A DNA stretch of 54,789 nucleotides from Ardenticatenaceae bacterium (GCA_020634495.1 JACKBR010000032.1:1-54789); one strand, 5' to 3'. Numbered from the stretch's first letter, positions 26,447-35,853 are shown. The notes: a model not told the origin generated them from the sequence alone. Made by a program: numbers and translations.

Positions 26447-27052
26447 TTAAAAAGTGCGCCAGGCAGGTGGCAAATGGTCCCACAAATTTAAATGGATCAG
26501 ATGCCAGCGGCCACGCTTCCATTCTAGTACGTTCAGGCTTGTATTATAAAGCCAAAACGAAACCGTATCGCTGCCCGTTGCCAGGCGCAGCATGGTGGAA
26601 ATGATGCCGCCGTGGGCAATGCCTAAAACGGGCTGCCCGCAGGCTTCAGCATCGGCCACCAGGGCGTAAAGTGCGGCCTGGGCTTGCTGCTTAAAGGCGG
26701 CATAGGTTTTGGATGGCTTGTACACAGGCATTGCCTGGTAGGGGGATTCTGTTGAGGGTAAATGATCCGATACGTAAAATTCGGCTTCCCGCAGGTAGGC
26801 GTCTGTTTGTAGCGGGCAGTTGAGGGCTTCGGCCAGGGGAACGGCCGTTTGCTGGGCGCGGTCTAAGGGGCTAACCCGAACGCAGCCAATTTCGGCGCGG
26901 GTTTCATTGTCTAACCTGGCGTGTGTGGCCAGCCAGGTACCCAAAAGCTGGGCCTGCCGCTGCCCCAGGTCAGTAAGCGGACTGTTCCAATCCCCATCAT
27001 CTCTTTCAACTTGCCAACGAGATTGTCCATGCCGGGCGAGGTAAATCTTCAT
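26447..27052 (-). CDS. Histidine phosphatase superfamily (phosphoglycerate-mutase-like)
   Basis: 201 residues. The phosphohistidine motif is LARHGQS near the start, with VSPLDRAQQTA, REAEFY and GIAHGG completing the active site. It is probably a phosphatase of the GpmB/CobC kind rather than a mutase; the substrate cannot be read. It is the first gene of a pair with the CPBP protease. There is a 166-base gap upstream with nothing I can call. Confidence 0.88.
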   Translation of the reverse strand: MKIYLARHGQSRWQVERDDGDWNSPLTDLGQRQAQLLGTWLATHARLDNETRAEIGCVRVSPLDRAQQTAVPLAEALNCPLQTDAYLREAEFYVSDHLPSTESPYQAMPVYKPSKTYAAFKQQAQAALYALVADAEACGQPVLGIAHGGIISTMLRLATGSDTVSFWLYNTSLNVLEWKRGRWHLIHLNLWDHLPPAWRTF

Positions 27053-27218
27053 GCCCTAAGTATATGACAATGACTGCGAATCGCGCATAAATTGAAGGGG
27101 ATTTATCCTTTCTAGCTTGGTAAGTGATGGATTTCCCTGGCCAGGTTTTATGAAAACGAAAAAAGTAGTAAGCCAGACGCATCAAGCTGTTGCAAAAGCC
27201 CCTTTTAGCCAACCGTCT

Positions 27219-28022
27219 CTACGATGTTTGCCTTTCGGCACTGTTTTTTATTTCAACTTGGGCAGAAATGGCTGGTGGATTGAATCCCTTAGCGATCAGC
27301 CAAAGTGCAAATACCATTTCTTGAATCGCCAGGGGGATCATTAAATAGCCCCATTTAACCCCAAGAGACAACGGTAAATGCTGTGGATCAAACATATTGA
27401 CGATGGGGGCCACGAAGTACAAAATAGCTCCTACCAATCCCCATAATGCCAGCCAATTTGGAATCAATTTTGTCTTAAAGAACAGCCAGTTTAGCATTCC
27501 CGCCCCAATGGTGAAGACAATCGCCAAAATATGATTTGTCCAGTAGCTTAGTTCCGTTAATAATACACCCAACGATTGAAAGTAGGAGGCTGTGGGATTG
27601 CCTGCGTTTACAAATTCTCGGCTTAAGGGGATGAGTAATAGTAACCCAAGCGCAAGAATGATATAGGTGACAGCCTCCAGAACCCCTCTAAAAACAACAG
27701 CGCCTAGCGCCAAAAGTTCGCTGTACCTCTTGAAGATAGGAAACATTATGACTGGAATCATCGCCAGGGGGAAGCCCATAACCAATACCATAACTGCACC
27801 CAATACGATTTGGCTCTCATTGGTAGCCACGCGACTCAAGTAATCTGCGTCTTCTAATAATGGCAAGGTCACAAGCCCGCTGAGTATGCCAGCAACTGTG
27901 CCAATGATGAACAGGATGCCGACGGTTACGGCCGTTTTCCTATGTGCATCTGCATTACCAATTAAAACATTACGGCTGTCGGTGATGCGTTCTGCAGTTT
28001 GTACATGCCCTCTGATTGTCAT
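27219..28022 (-). CDS. DUF4386-family membrane protein
   Basis: A 267-residue membrane protein with about seven hydrophobic segments and the DUF4386 look (GILFIIGTVAGILSG near the start, YWTNHILAIVFTIGA in the middle). The function of the family is unknown; members often sit beside transcription regulators. It overlaps the stop of the 92-residue gene by four bases (ATGA) and is translated with it. The pair lies downstream of a 32-bp element shared with the ABC-exporter operon. Confidence 0.82.
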   Translation of the reverse strand: MTIRGHVQTAERITDSRNVLIGNADAHRKTAVTVGILFIIGTVAGILSGLVTLPLLEDADYLSRVATNESQIVLGAVMVLVMGFPLAMIPVIMFPIFKRYSELLALGAVVFRGVLEAVTYIILALGLLLLIPLSREFVNAGNPTASYFQSLGVLLTELSYWTNHILAIVFTIGAGMLNWLFFKTKLIPNWLALWGLVGAILYFVAPIVNMFDPQHLPLSLGVKWGYLMIPLAIQEMVFALWLIAKGFNPPAISAQVEIKNSAERQTS

Positions 28023-28297
28023 GATTGACTCTTCCTTCTTTTTGTTCCGGTTTTAATGTGAATAACCGAGATCAACGGCAAGCCCAAAGCATAAAGTCGG
28101 CGCAAGAAACCCTGCAACGCTGCCTGGTCTAAAGTGCCAGTTAGAATGGTTACAGGTGTACCATCCTCTTCTCTTTTAGCTGCCATTGTTATTTGCTTGT
28201 CCCATACCACCCAACTTGGATCAAGATGCCCTGGCACTGTAATTTGGTAAACTGCTGGCTGATAAAGGGTAAGCTGATGTTTACATTGTTCCGCCAT
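28019..28297 (-). CDS. Small conserved protein (GHLDPSW family)
   Basis: A 92-residue soluble protein. The pattern QITVPGHLDPSWVVW, then TILTGTLDQAALQGFLRR and GLPLISV, matches a small family I know from Chloroflexota and Actinobacteria as hypothetical proteins; no activity is known to me. It starts the DUF4386 operon. The upstream region contains the shared regulator element at 28416-28463, about 120-165 bases before the ATG. Confidence 0.75.
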   Translation of the reverse strand: MAEQCKHQLTLYQPAVYQITVPGHLDPSWVVWDKQITMAAKREEDGTPVTILTGTLDQAALQGFLRRLYALGLPLISVIHIKTGTKRRKSQS

Positions 28298-28415
28298 TTC
28301 AAATCTCTTTAACGCTTATTACTCCGGCAAGGAGGCAATAAAATCAGCCATCAGATTGAGACTAGCCTTTGCAGCTTCCTTATTGGTCTGTTCCAAAAAC
28401 GGTTGCTGTGAATGC

Positions 28416-28463
28416 AGGATAACGGCCGTTTGGTATTATTGTCATACCCCGAACGTGTTATTC
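28416..28463 (-). promoter_or_regulatory. Shared regulatory element plus -10, DUF4386 operon
   Basis: On the minus strand, a 32-bp block (28432-28463; contains CGAACGTGTTATTC on the plus strand) is followed after exactly 10 bases by TATCCT. The same block, with 29 of 32 bases identical and also 10 bases from TATGCT, lies at 34319-34366. A bound activator in place of a -35 box is the simplest reading. Confidence 0.65.
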
Positions 28464-28520
28464 AGATTGTTAGGTTAAAAGGGGTGTGTAAGGCAAAGGA
28501 ACTAACAGGTAGCTGGGGGA

Positions 28521-31280
28521 TTAAAACGTGGGTAGCAGACGCAATTCTCTGGCTTTGGCAACGGCTTGCGTTCGGTTGTGTACGCCAAGCTTGCCGTAGA
28601 TGTTGCGAGTATGTACCTTAACGGTGTTGAGCGAAAGATACAGACGTTCGGCGATTTCTGGATTGGTGAGTCCTTCAGCGATTTTTTGCACGATTTCCAG
28701 TTCGCGTTCACTGAGAGGTTCGACCAAATCAGACTGATCTGCATATGTTGTGGCAACGGCCGTTTGCCCCGATTCTTCTGCAGGAAAAGCCGCTAACAAA
28801 CAACGAACATAATCTGGTGCCATTCCACGCAGGAGAGCTGCCCGGAGTAAGCCAGCCATCGGCTGACCTTCATCTACAAAGATGCGAATGTAGCCGCCTG
28901 ATTCGGCCAGGACAAGGGCACGCTCCAGGGCAGGCATGGCACAGTCCATGTCCGCTTTAACTTGAAAAGCCACTGCCTGAAGGATCAATATTTCGATAAC
29001 GCGGGCGATATGCTCTCCGGCTTCAGCAACCTCAAGCAGACGATGCAGCAGTTTTATTGCTTCGTCTAACCGGCCTTGGGCCAGGAATATCCGGGCCAAC
29101 GTCACATCAACATAATTTTGCAGGGGGGTCAGATCGTCGCCCGCAGCCACTCCGCGTTCTTCTAGCCATTGGACAACGGATTCTGGCCGATCTTGGGCCA
29201 ACCAAACTCGCACTTTCCAGGCCGCCAATGGTTCGGAAAGATAGAGTGGAAGGTATTGCTGTTGTGTGATCGTTTCCAGTTTTTGTAGGGCGCTTTCGGC
29301 ACCCGAAAAATTACCTTGATAAAATAAAACTCGTGCCAGAACTGTTTGGCTGAAGCCGAAAAAAGCCAGATCTTTCCCCCTGGTAAGCTCAATGCTTTTC
29401 GTTGCCAATTTATGGGCTTCATCCAGTTCATTTTGTTCAGCCAGCGCTATAGCCCACGCTGCCAGGGCCCAGCCGGCAGCGACTGTTTGCGACAGGCCAC
29501 TTTCCTCAGCCAGTTCCAATTGTCGCCGACAGATTTCAATTGACTGGTGTAATTTCCCCAGATCCCGTAGGCTTGAGGCTGCTTTTAGATGGGCAATCAT
29601 CGTCCAGAATGTGTTGCCGGTGATTTGACAAGATTTGATTGCTTCTAAACGTGCCTGGTGAGCGGCCGTTATATTTCCTTGAAAGATGTAAGCATCACCT
29701 AAATGTGTTGCCGCTGCGCCACGCCAGGGATCTTGTTTCGGCAAGAATGTAAGTGCCTGATTGGCGTGTTGAATGATGCCGGGTGCGTCTTCCCACCAGG
29801 TCGCAATCATTGTACGTACAGCAGATAATCTGCCTAGCAATACCTTGCGGTCAGCGTCTGGCAATTGTTTACCTTGGTCAACTGCCTGTTCGGCGGCTTG
29901 AAGGCTTTGTTCGGCCGTTTCTAGCTGGCCAACGGAGAAGAGGTTCCAGGCGTGCAAGATACAGAGGTGAGGCTTGCGGAATAGCCATTCGGTTGGCAGC
30001 TTTACTAACCAGCGCCACAGTTTACTGTGACCACCAAGCCCCCAAATAGCATCAGCCTGGGCATCAATCAAATTGGTAGCCTGCTCAAAGGCATCTGCCC
30101 GCAAGGCATGGTCAATAGCTTCATCAATAAATCCATTTTGTTCAAACCATTGGCTGGCCCGGCAGTGTAAACGTGGTACCCAATCCGGCTGCGTTTGACG
30201 CAGGCGCTGTTGCAGCAAGTCGGCAAAGAGATGGTGATAACGGTACCAATATCGCTCTTCATCCAGGGGGATGATGAATAGATTGGCCCGATCGAGCAGC
30301 TCTAGCATGGCCTGGCCATTGTTTTGCTGGGTAGGGGTAGTTCTTTTGGAACTGCTTGGTGTTTTGGCTACGTCAAAACGTACGAAATCACATAAAGGGG
30401 CAGAGAGGCGGTTGAGAACGGCCGTTTGCAACAAGAATTTCTGCACATCCTCTGGCTGTTGACCCAACACTTCCTCAATTAGATAGTCTAATACATACCG
30501 GTGGCTGCCTGTAAAAGATTGGATAAATCCAGAAACATCCTCGCTGCCTCGAAGTGACAAGGCGGCCAACTGCAAACCGGTTATCCAGCCTTCGGTGTGC
30601 CTTTCCAGCGCGGCAACATTTTCGTTTGATAAATTCAGCCTCATCACCTGGTTGAGAAAGTTGGCTGCTTCAGAAGATGTAAACCGTAAATCCGCCGCAC
30701 GCAGTTCGGTCAACTGGCCATGGGCACGCAGTCGGGACAAAGACAATGGTGGATCTTCACGGGTGGCAATGGCGACATGCACAGTAGGCGGACAGTTTTC
30801 AATGAAAAAGCCCAGTGCATCATGGATGGATTGGGCCTCGATCAGGTGATAATCGTCAAGGACGAGGACAATTTTATTTGGTAAGGTGGTCATCTCGTTA
30901 ATGAGTGGCGTCAGGAGGGCCTCGGTGGGTGAGGGCTGGGGGGATTGAAGCGCGGTTATTGTATCTTTGCCAAAGGTAGAATCCGTCCCTTCGCTTTGCC
31001 TCAGAGCTGCGATTAAATAAGTGAGAAAGCGAGCCAGATCATTGTCATTTTCATCCAACGATAGCCAGGCGGTTGCAACGGGAGGTGTAGCCTCGCATAA
31101 GGCTTGAACCCAAACGCTTACTACTGTCGTTTTGCCAAACCCAGCCGGGGCGGAGATGAGGGTTAATTTATGGCCAAAGAGGAGACCCTGATTTAATGAT
31201 TTTTTTAGACGCAGGCGGGGGACAAGAGACGGCCGTAACTGCGGCACATACAATTTCGTTTGTAACAAGTCGCCAGACAT
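28521..31280 (-). CDS. MalT-like LuxR-family ATP-dependent transcription regulator
   Basis: A 919-residue STAND regulator. The N-terminal LQTKLYVPQLRPSLVPR leads into an ATPase with Walker A SAPAGFGKTT and a Walker B-like LVLDDYHLI. Helical TPR-like repeats fill the middle (about 430-800). A LuxR DNA-binding domain closes it: LSERELEIVQKIAEGLTNPEIA and LSLNTVKVHTRNIYGKL. Such regulators oligomerise with ATP and an inducer, then activate class II promoters. The ATG at 31280 is favoured because an earlier start would overlap a terminator (31331-31366); TATAAT lies six bases before it, so the mRNA may be leaderless. It sits between two operons sharing one 32-bp element and is their likely activator. 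Confidence 0.92.
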   Translation of the reverse strand: MSGDLLQTKLYVPQLRPSLVPRLRLKKSLNQGLLFGHKLTLISAPAGFGKTTVVSVWVQALCEATPPVATAWLSLDENDNDLARFLTYLIAALRQSEGTDSTFGKDTITALQSPQPSPTEALLTPLINEMTTLPNKIVLVLDDYHLIEAQSIHDALGFFIENCPPTVHVAIATREDPPLSLSRLRAHGQLTELRAADLRFTSSEAANFLNQVMRLNLSNENVAALERHTEGWITGLQLAALSLRGSEDVSGFIQSFTGSHRYVLDYLIEEVLGQQPEDVQKFLLQTAVLNRLSAPLCDFVRFDVAKTPSSSKRTTPTQQNNGQAMLELLDRANLFIIPLDEERYWYRYHHLFADLLQQRLRQTQPDWVPRLHCRASQWFEQNGFIDEAIDHALRADAFEQATNLIDAQADAIWGLGGHSKLWRWLVKLPTEWLFRKPHLCILHAWNLFSVGQLETAEQSLQAAEQAVDQGKQLPDADRKVLLGRLSAVRTMIATWWEDAPGIIQHANQALTFLPKQDPWRGAAATHLGDAYIFQGNITAAHQARLEAIKSCQITGNTFWTMIAHLKAASSLRDLGKLHQSIEICRRQLELAEESGLSQTVAAGWALAAWAIALAEQNELDEAHKLATKSIELTRGKDLAFFGFSQTVLARVLFYQGNFSGAESALQKLETITQQQYLPLYLSEPLAAWKVRVWLAQDRPESVVQWLEERGVAAGDDLTPLQNYVDVTLARIFLAQGRLDEAIKLLHRLLEVAEAGEHIARVIEILILQAVAFQVKADMDCAMPALERALVLAESGGYIRIFVDEGQPMAGLLRAALLRGMAPDYVRCLLAAFPAEESGQTAVATTYADQSDLVEPLSERELEIVQKIAEGLTNPEIAERLYLSLNTVKVHTRNIYGKLGVHNRTQAVAKARELRLLPTF

Positions 31281-31286
31281 GAACAC

Positions 31287-31292
31287 ATTATA
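31287..31292 (-). promoter_or_regulatory. -10 box for a leaderless MalT-like mRNA
   Basis: TATAAT on the minus strand lies six bases before the ATG at 31280, where the transcript would begin at or next to the start codon. No well-spaced -35 box is present. Confidence 0.4.
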
Positions 31293-31330
31293 TGAGGAAA
31301 GGCCAAGAAATACACAATTTAAGGTCAAGT

Positions 31331-31366
31331 AAAAGCCAAATTTGAATCTATTCAAATTTGGCTTTT
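31331..31366 (-). terminator. Terminator after the acyltransferase gene
   Basis: A perfect 16-bp stem (AAAAGCCAAATTTGAA with its complement) around TCTA. The stem ends in TTTT on either strand, so it may act in both directions. Confidence 0.85.
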
Positions 31367-31378
31367 AGTCGTAACTGA

Positions 31379-32584
31379 TTAAAGAATCTTTGATGCGTAC
31401 GGGATTTTGCGCACGAGAAAAGCAAGCATAAAGCAGGTCGGGACGATGATCATTGAGGCCAGGCCGAATTTTTGCAAGCTCTCTAGCTCAATGTTCCGCA
31501 GCGCATAGGCTATGAAAACAACAATGGGAATATGGATGATGTAAACGGTATAGCTATGGGCTGATAAAAAACGGCCGAATCCACCCTGCCCATTCACAAA
31601 GCGACGGAAAAGCACAATCATGCCCAGACTTAGGCCCACGGCAAATGCGGAATCCCACAGCGCATAAACGGCCGATTGCCAATGACCATTCCCCATCGCA
31701 TTGTCCAACGCCTCGGTTAGTTCAAGCGAGAACAGTTGGCCACTAAAAGCGAGGGGGAAAAGGAATACGGCCGTAATAACCGCCACCACAAACCCAGCCA
31801 CACCCATGCTGCCAGTAAGCGTCCGCAGCCAGCCTTTACGTGAGGCAACAGCGCCCAACACAAAAAAGCTGAAATATTGCGGCAAATAAGCCAGAGTGGG
31901 GAACTGAAGCCAGGACTCGCCTAACGGAATCACCAGCCTCATCAGGTAACTTGCCAGCGCCAAGGCCACAATGAAGAGGCCAATGGCCAGATAACCAGGC
32001 ATTGATGACTGTTTGGCCCCTCGATTTCCGGTCATTGCTTGCCAGAGTGCATAGCAAACGCTAAAAATAAGCAGCATTGCCACGAACCACAGCGGGCCAA
32101 GCCCAATGAGATTGGGATACGCCTGCCGGAAGATTTGCCAGGTTAGCGGTTCAGTAATCCCGGTTAAAGCAGTTGGCATCAACCAGTACCCAATAAAGGC
32201 AATGGGGCTGAGGACGAAGTAGAAAATAACCAGGGGAATACCCAAACGGAGCAGGCGATCCGTCATGAAAGCGCCAAAGCCCTTGCGCTCAAACGAGCCT
32301 GGTGTGAAATACCCAGCCAACAGGAAAAACGCGCCCATGAACCAGGCCTGGTTCACCAGAGCAAACACCAGCAACGCCTTAAACGCAAAGGGAGATGTAA
32401 ATGGAGGTTCTACGTAATAGTAACCTTCCAGGCTGGCCCCATAGACCAGGGCCACATGATGCAGCACCACCAAAATCATTAGGGCAACGCGCAGATGATC
32501 GATGTAGAAAAGTCGAGAAATTGTGTCTTTTTTTGCAACCGCAACTGGCGATTTGTCAGTTGCGTGTAAACTTATTTGAGCCAT
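31379..32584 (-). CDS. Acyltransferase family 3 membrane protein
   Basis: A 401-residue protein with about ten membrane segments. The early YIDHLRVALMILVVLHH matches the acyltransferase-3 signature, with the His of LHH as a likely catalytic or substrate residue. Such proteins move acyl groups to sugars, lipids or antibiotics at the membrane. The ATG at 32584 has GGAGG about nine bases before it, better than a start seven codons upstream. It is last in an operon with the ABC exporter, so its product could be a lipid or glycolipid that the pump moves; that is inference. Confidence 0.85.
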   Translation of the reverse strand: MAQISLHATDKSPVAVAKKDTISRLFYIDHLRVALMILVVLHHVALVYGASLEGYYYVEPPFTSPFAFKALLVFALVNQAWFMGAFFLLAGYFTPGSFERKGFGAFMTDRLLRLGIPLVIFYFVLSPIAFIGYWLMPTALTGITEPLTWQIFRQAYPNLIGLGPLWFVAMLLIFSVCYALWQAMTGNRGAKQSSMPGYLAIGLFIVALALASYLMRLVIPLGESWLQFPTLAYLPQYFSFFVLGAVASRKGWLRTLTGSMGVAGFVVAVITAVFLFPLAFSGQLFSLELTEALDNAMGNGHWQSAVYALWDSAFAVGLSLGMIVLFRRFVNGQGGFGRFLSAHSYTVYIIHIPIVVFIAYALRNIELESLQKFGLASMIIVPTCFMLAFLVRKIPYASKIL

Positions 32585-32627
32585 TATTTTGTCCTCCCAC
32601 TTCATTTGTGCCTATATTTTTTTACCG

Positions 32628-33386
32628 TTATTCTGCTCTTTTGAAGAGCTGGATTCCGGCCACAAGGACAACCAGGCTGATACCCGCCAGGATCAACAGA
32701 TTTTGCCAGATGGCTGGATCAGAGAGATTGCCTGTGTGAAAGATGACCGACAGCGAATCAGAGACGTAGTAGTTGGGCATGAACCGGGCAATGTTGCGCG
32801 TTGTCTCATTGAAAACGGCCAACAAAGCGCCAAACATCATCATGGGGATAATGAAGATGGCCGCAAGGCCACCGGCAGCCCCCGTGTCTTTGGACACAGC
32901 GGCCGTTAACAGTCCCAGGCCAACGGCCGTTACCGCCAGCAAAGCCAAAAACAAGATAGCAAGCAGCAAACCAGCCAGCCCACCCAGCGGCACATATCCT
33001 AACAGCCGGGCTACCAGCAGAACAATCAAACCCTGTATAACAGCAATGATCATGTTAGCCACAATGTGGCTTCCCAGATAGGCAGATGGCGAAACAGGGG
33101 TTGTCTCCACGCGCTTTAATAAGCCAGATTTTCGGTACTCAACAAGAGCCAGGGCCACCATCATGCCCATATAAATTACGGCGTACCCCATCACGCCTGG
33201 CAGCAGGTATTCAAAATGGTTCATACCCGGCACGGGATAGTAGTCGTTGGTTACGCTGCTCAAAGCCAGGTAGAAGATCAGGGTCAGGCCAACCGGCATT
33301 AGCACCATCACCGCCAGATTCATCAAATCCCGGTACAGTTTCTTCACTTCAACAACAATCAGGGCATTCATCGGTTGCAAAGTCAT
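32628..33386 (-). CDS. ABC-2 type export permease
   Basis: A 252-residue permease with six membrane segments. NHFEYLLPGVMGYAVIYMG and the central KSGLLKRVETTPVSP are the usual ABC-2 marks. It works with the ATPase encoded directly upstream (one-base gap) as a drug- or lipid-type exporter. The gap to the acyltransferase gene is 43 bases. Confidence 0.9.
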   Translation of the reverse strand: MTLQPMNALIVVEVKKLYRDLMNLAVMVLMPVGLTLIFYLALSSVTNDYYPVPGMNHFEYLLPGVMGYAVIYMGMMVALALVEYRKSGLLKRVETTPVSPSAYLGSHIVANMIIAVIQGLIVLLVARLLGYVPLGGLAGLLLAILFLALLAVTAVGLGLLTAAVSKDTGAAGGLAAIFIIPMMMFGALLAVFNETTRNIARFMPNYYVSDSLSVIFHTGNLSDPAIWQNLLILAGISLVVLVAGIQLFKRAE

Positions 33387-33387
33387 C

Positions 33388-34218
33388 TTACAATCCCTCC
33401 ATAATTCGACGGCCAGTAATTTCTAAAAAAACAGCTTCCAGATCGGCCGCATCATGTTCGGCCATTAATTCATCTGGCGTACCCAGAGCAATCAGCTCGC
33501 CGTAATCAATAATGCCCACCCGATCGCTGAGCGTCTGGGCTTCTTCGATGTAATGGGTGGTCAGGATGACGGTTTTTCCCTGATCTTTCAGCGCGGCAAT
33601 TTGCTGCCAGGTGCGGCGACGAGCGCGGGCATCCATGCCCACGGTTGGCTCATCCAGAAAGACAATTTCTGGATCGCTGATCAAAGCGATCATCAAGTTC
33701 AACTGGCGCATCATCCCGCCGCTGTACCCTTTGGTCTTGCGCCGCGCTGCATCAGCAAAATTGGCTTGATTGACCAGCGCTTCAGCCCGTTCTTTCAGAA
33801 TTTGCCTGTCCATGCTGTGCAGGTTGCCAAAAAGCATCAGGTTTTCCATCCCGGTGAGGAATTTGAAAACGGCCGCTTCCTGCGGACAAACGCCAATTCG
33901 TTGCTTCACCTGCTGGGGTTCCTGCCTGATGTCATAACCAGCGATTTGAGCTGATCCATTTGAAGGTGCCAACAGACCGCACAGAATACTGATTGTCGTT
34001 GTTTTCCCGGCTCCGTTCGGGCCTAGAAAACCAAACATCTCGCCCCGGTAAATTTCAAGATTCAAGCCATTGACAGCCCGGACATCACCAAAATCCATCA
34101 CCAAATCTCTGACAACAATTTCAGGTTGGGTTTTAGTCGTTTGCGGTTTGTCAGCTGCGGTTAAATTTCTTTCCACTGCTGCGCTTTCTATACCCTTTTC
34201 TTGCGTACGCATTTGCAT
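33388..34218 (-). CDS. ABC-2 exporter ATPase (DrrA-like)
   Basis: A 276-residue ATPase. Walker A GPNGAGKTT, signature YSGGM and Walker B IVFLDEP are followed by the switch TTHYIEEA, the DrrA/NodI pattern. An N-terminal extension of about 35 charged residues (QTTKTQPEIVV) precedes the fold. The ATG at 34218 is five bases after AAAGGAG; a GTG two codons earlier would lie directly on that site. It is first in the exporter-acyltransferase operon; the shared element sits about 100-150 bases upstream. Confidence 0.92.
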   Translation of the reverse strand: MQMRTQEKGIESAAVERNLTAADKPQTTKTQPEIVVRDLVMDFGDVRAVNGLNLEIYRGEMFGFLGPNGAGKTTTISILCGLLAPSNGSAQIAGYDIRQEPQQVKQRIGVCPQEAAVFKFLTGMENLMLFGNLHSMDRQILKERAEALVNQANFADAARRKTKGYSGGMMRQLNLMIALISDPEIVFLDEPTVGMDARARRRTWQQIAALKDQGKTVILTTHYIEEAQTLSDRVGIIDYGELIALGTPDELMAEHDAADLEAVFLEITGRRIMEGL

Positions 34219-34318
34219 ATCCACTCCTTTCTAAAACCGGCAAGCGGGAAGCGAAAAAACCGGCGTGTAAATGTTGCGGCCTCCGCGCTTGAGCGTATTT
34301 ACGGTTCATTGCACTTTT

Positions 34319-34366
34319 AGCATAGAGGGAAGAGGGTATTACTGTCGTACCACGAACGTGTTATTC
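34319..34366 (-). promoter_or_regulatory. Shared regulatory element plus -10, ABC exporter operon
   Basis: The second copy of the 32-bp element (34335-34366), followed on the minus strand after 10 bases by TATGCT. The spacing is identical to the copy at 28416-28463, while the spacer bases differ entirely. That is the pattern expected of selection on a binding site and a -10 box. Confidence 0.65.
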
Positions 34367-34478
34367 GCATAACTCATTTGTGTGGAAACCTTGGGGCAAA
34401 ACGCTGCCCAGAAAGGTTGTAGACAAATCTATTTGGCAACCATCGTGCAGGCTACGCTTGGCAGACTGTGTGCATTGG

Positions 34479-34507
34479 TTGCGATTCCTCTTGGTGCCGC
34501 TTACAAT
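34479..34507 (+). promoter_or_regulatory. Promoter giving a near-leaderless YprB-like mRNA
   Basis: TTGCGA, 17 bases, TACAAT, with the ATG only eight bases after the -10. No ribosome site is visible. Confidence 0.45.
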
Positions 34508-34515
34508 TAGAACAT

Positions 34516-35850
34516 ATGGCCGACCGGAACGAGGATTTGCAAAAGAAGTTACGCCGTCTGGGCGTGGTGCGTGGTGCGGGGCAGCTCAAACCGCCTCGCA
34601 AGCTGAAGCCTGCCCCGCCGGTTGATGAGGAATTGTTACGGCCGTTCACACCCCAACCATCCTCCAACTTCCCCAATGATGACGACATTCAGCCCCTGGA
34701 AACCTTGCTGCCCGGTGGCCAAATTGTCTCTACGGCCGATGGCGAATGCTTTGTTCTAGACCACGTCTACACCCTGGATCACCAGCACGGCGATGACAAG
34801 CTGGCTGACTTGCTGCACTTTAGCCCGGCCGTGACCGCGCCGTTTGTGCAGGACGGCCGTTTGGCCCAGCACGATTTCCGCGACTTTCTCTTTTTAGACA
34901 CAGAAACAACCGGGTTGGCCGGGGCAGGCACGCTGGCCTTCATGGTGGGCGTGGGCTTTTTTGAGCCGGGTAGCCAGGGAGATGATCGCTTTGTGGTGCG
35001 GCAATATTTTTTGCGCGATCATGGCGACGAACCGGCTTTGCTGCTGCTGCTGGATGAACTGCTGGCGGAAAAGGCGGGGCTGATCACGTTTAACGGCCGT
35101 TCCTTCGATGTCCCTTTGCTGGAGGGCCGCTTCATCATGAACCGGATGCCCACCGACCTGCGCGAACGGCCGCATCTGGATTTGCTGCATCCCGCCCGGC
35201 GGCTGTGGCGGCACCGGCTTGGTTCCTGCGCGCTGGGGTCGCTAGAAGGCAGCCTGCTGGGGCTGCGCCGCAGCCAGGACGATGTGCCCGGCTGGCTCAT
35301 TCCCAGCCTGTACAACAACTATTTGCGCAGCGGCGATGCCCGTGAGCTGGTGCGCGTTTTTTACCACAACCAGATCGACATGGTGTCGATGGTGACGCTG
35401 GCGGCGCGAGTTGCTCGCCTGCTCAGCCAGCCAGACCCGGCCGATCATCCCATCGACCTGTTTAGCCTGGGCAAATGGCAGGCGGATCTGGGTCTGAGCG
35501 AGGCCGCAGAGCAAAATCTGCGGCTGGCGGCGCAGGGGGATTTGCCTCTGGAGCTGTATCATCAGAATTTACACCGGCTGGGCTTGTTGCTAAAGCGAAA
35601 CGGCCGTGCTGCGGAAGCCACCCCCCTCTGGCAGCAGATTGCCGCCACCAGCTTTGACGACGTTTCTGCTCACATAGAACTGGCCAAATTTTACGAATGG
35701 CAAACGGATGAGCTGGCTCAGGCCCGCTTTTGGACCGAACAGGCGTTGGGCCTGGTGGCAAGCTGGGGCAGGCGCGGCCAACATCACCCCGTCCGTGCCG
35801 AGCTAGAACATCGTCTCAGTCGCCTTCAGCAAAAACTGGATTCAGGCTGA
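34516..35850 (+). CDS. RNase H-like exonuclease, YprB type, with TPR-like tail
   Basis: A 444-residue nuclease-like protein. Exonuclease acidic motifs appear in order: FLDTETTGLAG (Asp and Glu), FNGRSFDVPLL (Asp) and HNQIDMVSM (Asp). This is the YprB RNase H fold. The C-terminal 110 residues look like paired helices (SLGKWQADLGLSEAAEQ) and may be a TPR region. It would cut or trim nucleic acid; the substrate is unknown. The ATG at 34516 lies eight bases after a TACAAT box, so a short or absent leader is likely; an earlier in-frame start would overlap that promoter. Confidence 0.83.
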   Translation: MADRNEDLQKKLRRLGVVRGAGQLKPPRKLKPAPPVDEELLRPFTPQPSSNFPNDDDIQPLETLLPGGQIVSTADGECFVLDHVYTLDHQHGDDKLADLLHFSPAVTAPFVQDGRLAQHDFRDFLFLDTETTGLAGAGTLAFMVGVGFFEPGSQGDDRFVVRQYFLRDHGDEPALLLLLDELLAEKAGLITFNGRSFDVPLLEGRFIMNRMPTDLRERPHLDLLHPARRLWRHRLGSCALGSLEGSLLGLRRSQDDVPGWLIPSLYNNYLRSGDARELVRVFYHNQIDMVSMVTLAARVARLLSQPDPADHPIDLFSLGKWQADLGLSEAAEQNLRLAAQGDLPLELYHQNLHRLGLLLKRNGRAAEATPLWQQIAATSFDDVSAHIELAKFYEWQTDELAQARFWTEQALGLVASWGRRGQHHPVRAELEHRLSRLQQKLDSG

Positions 35851-35853
35851 TGT

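Noticed and set aside
27006..27212. 68-codon minus-strand frame upstream of the phosphatase gene
   Set aside because: It overlaps the phosphatase start in another frame and has no recognisable sequence or ribosome site.
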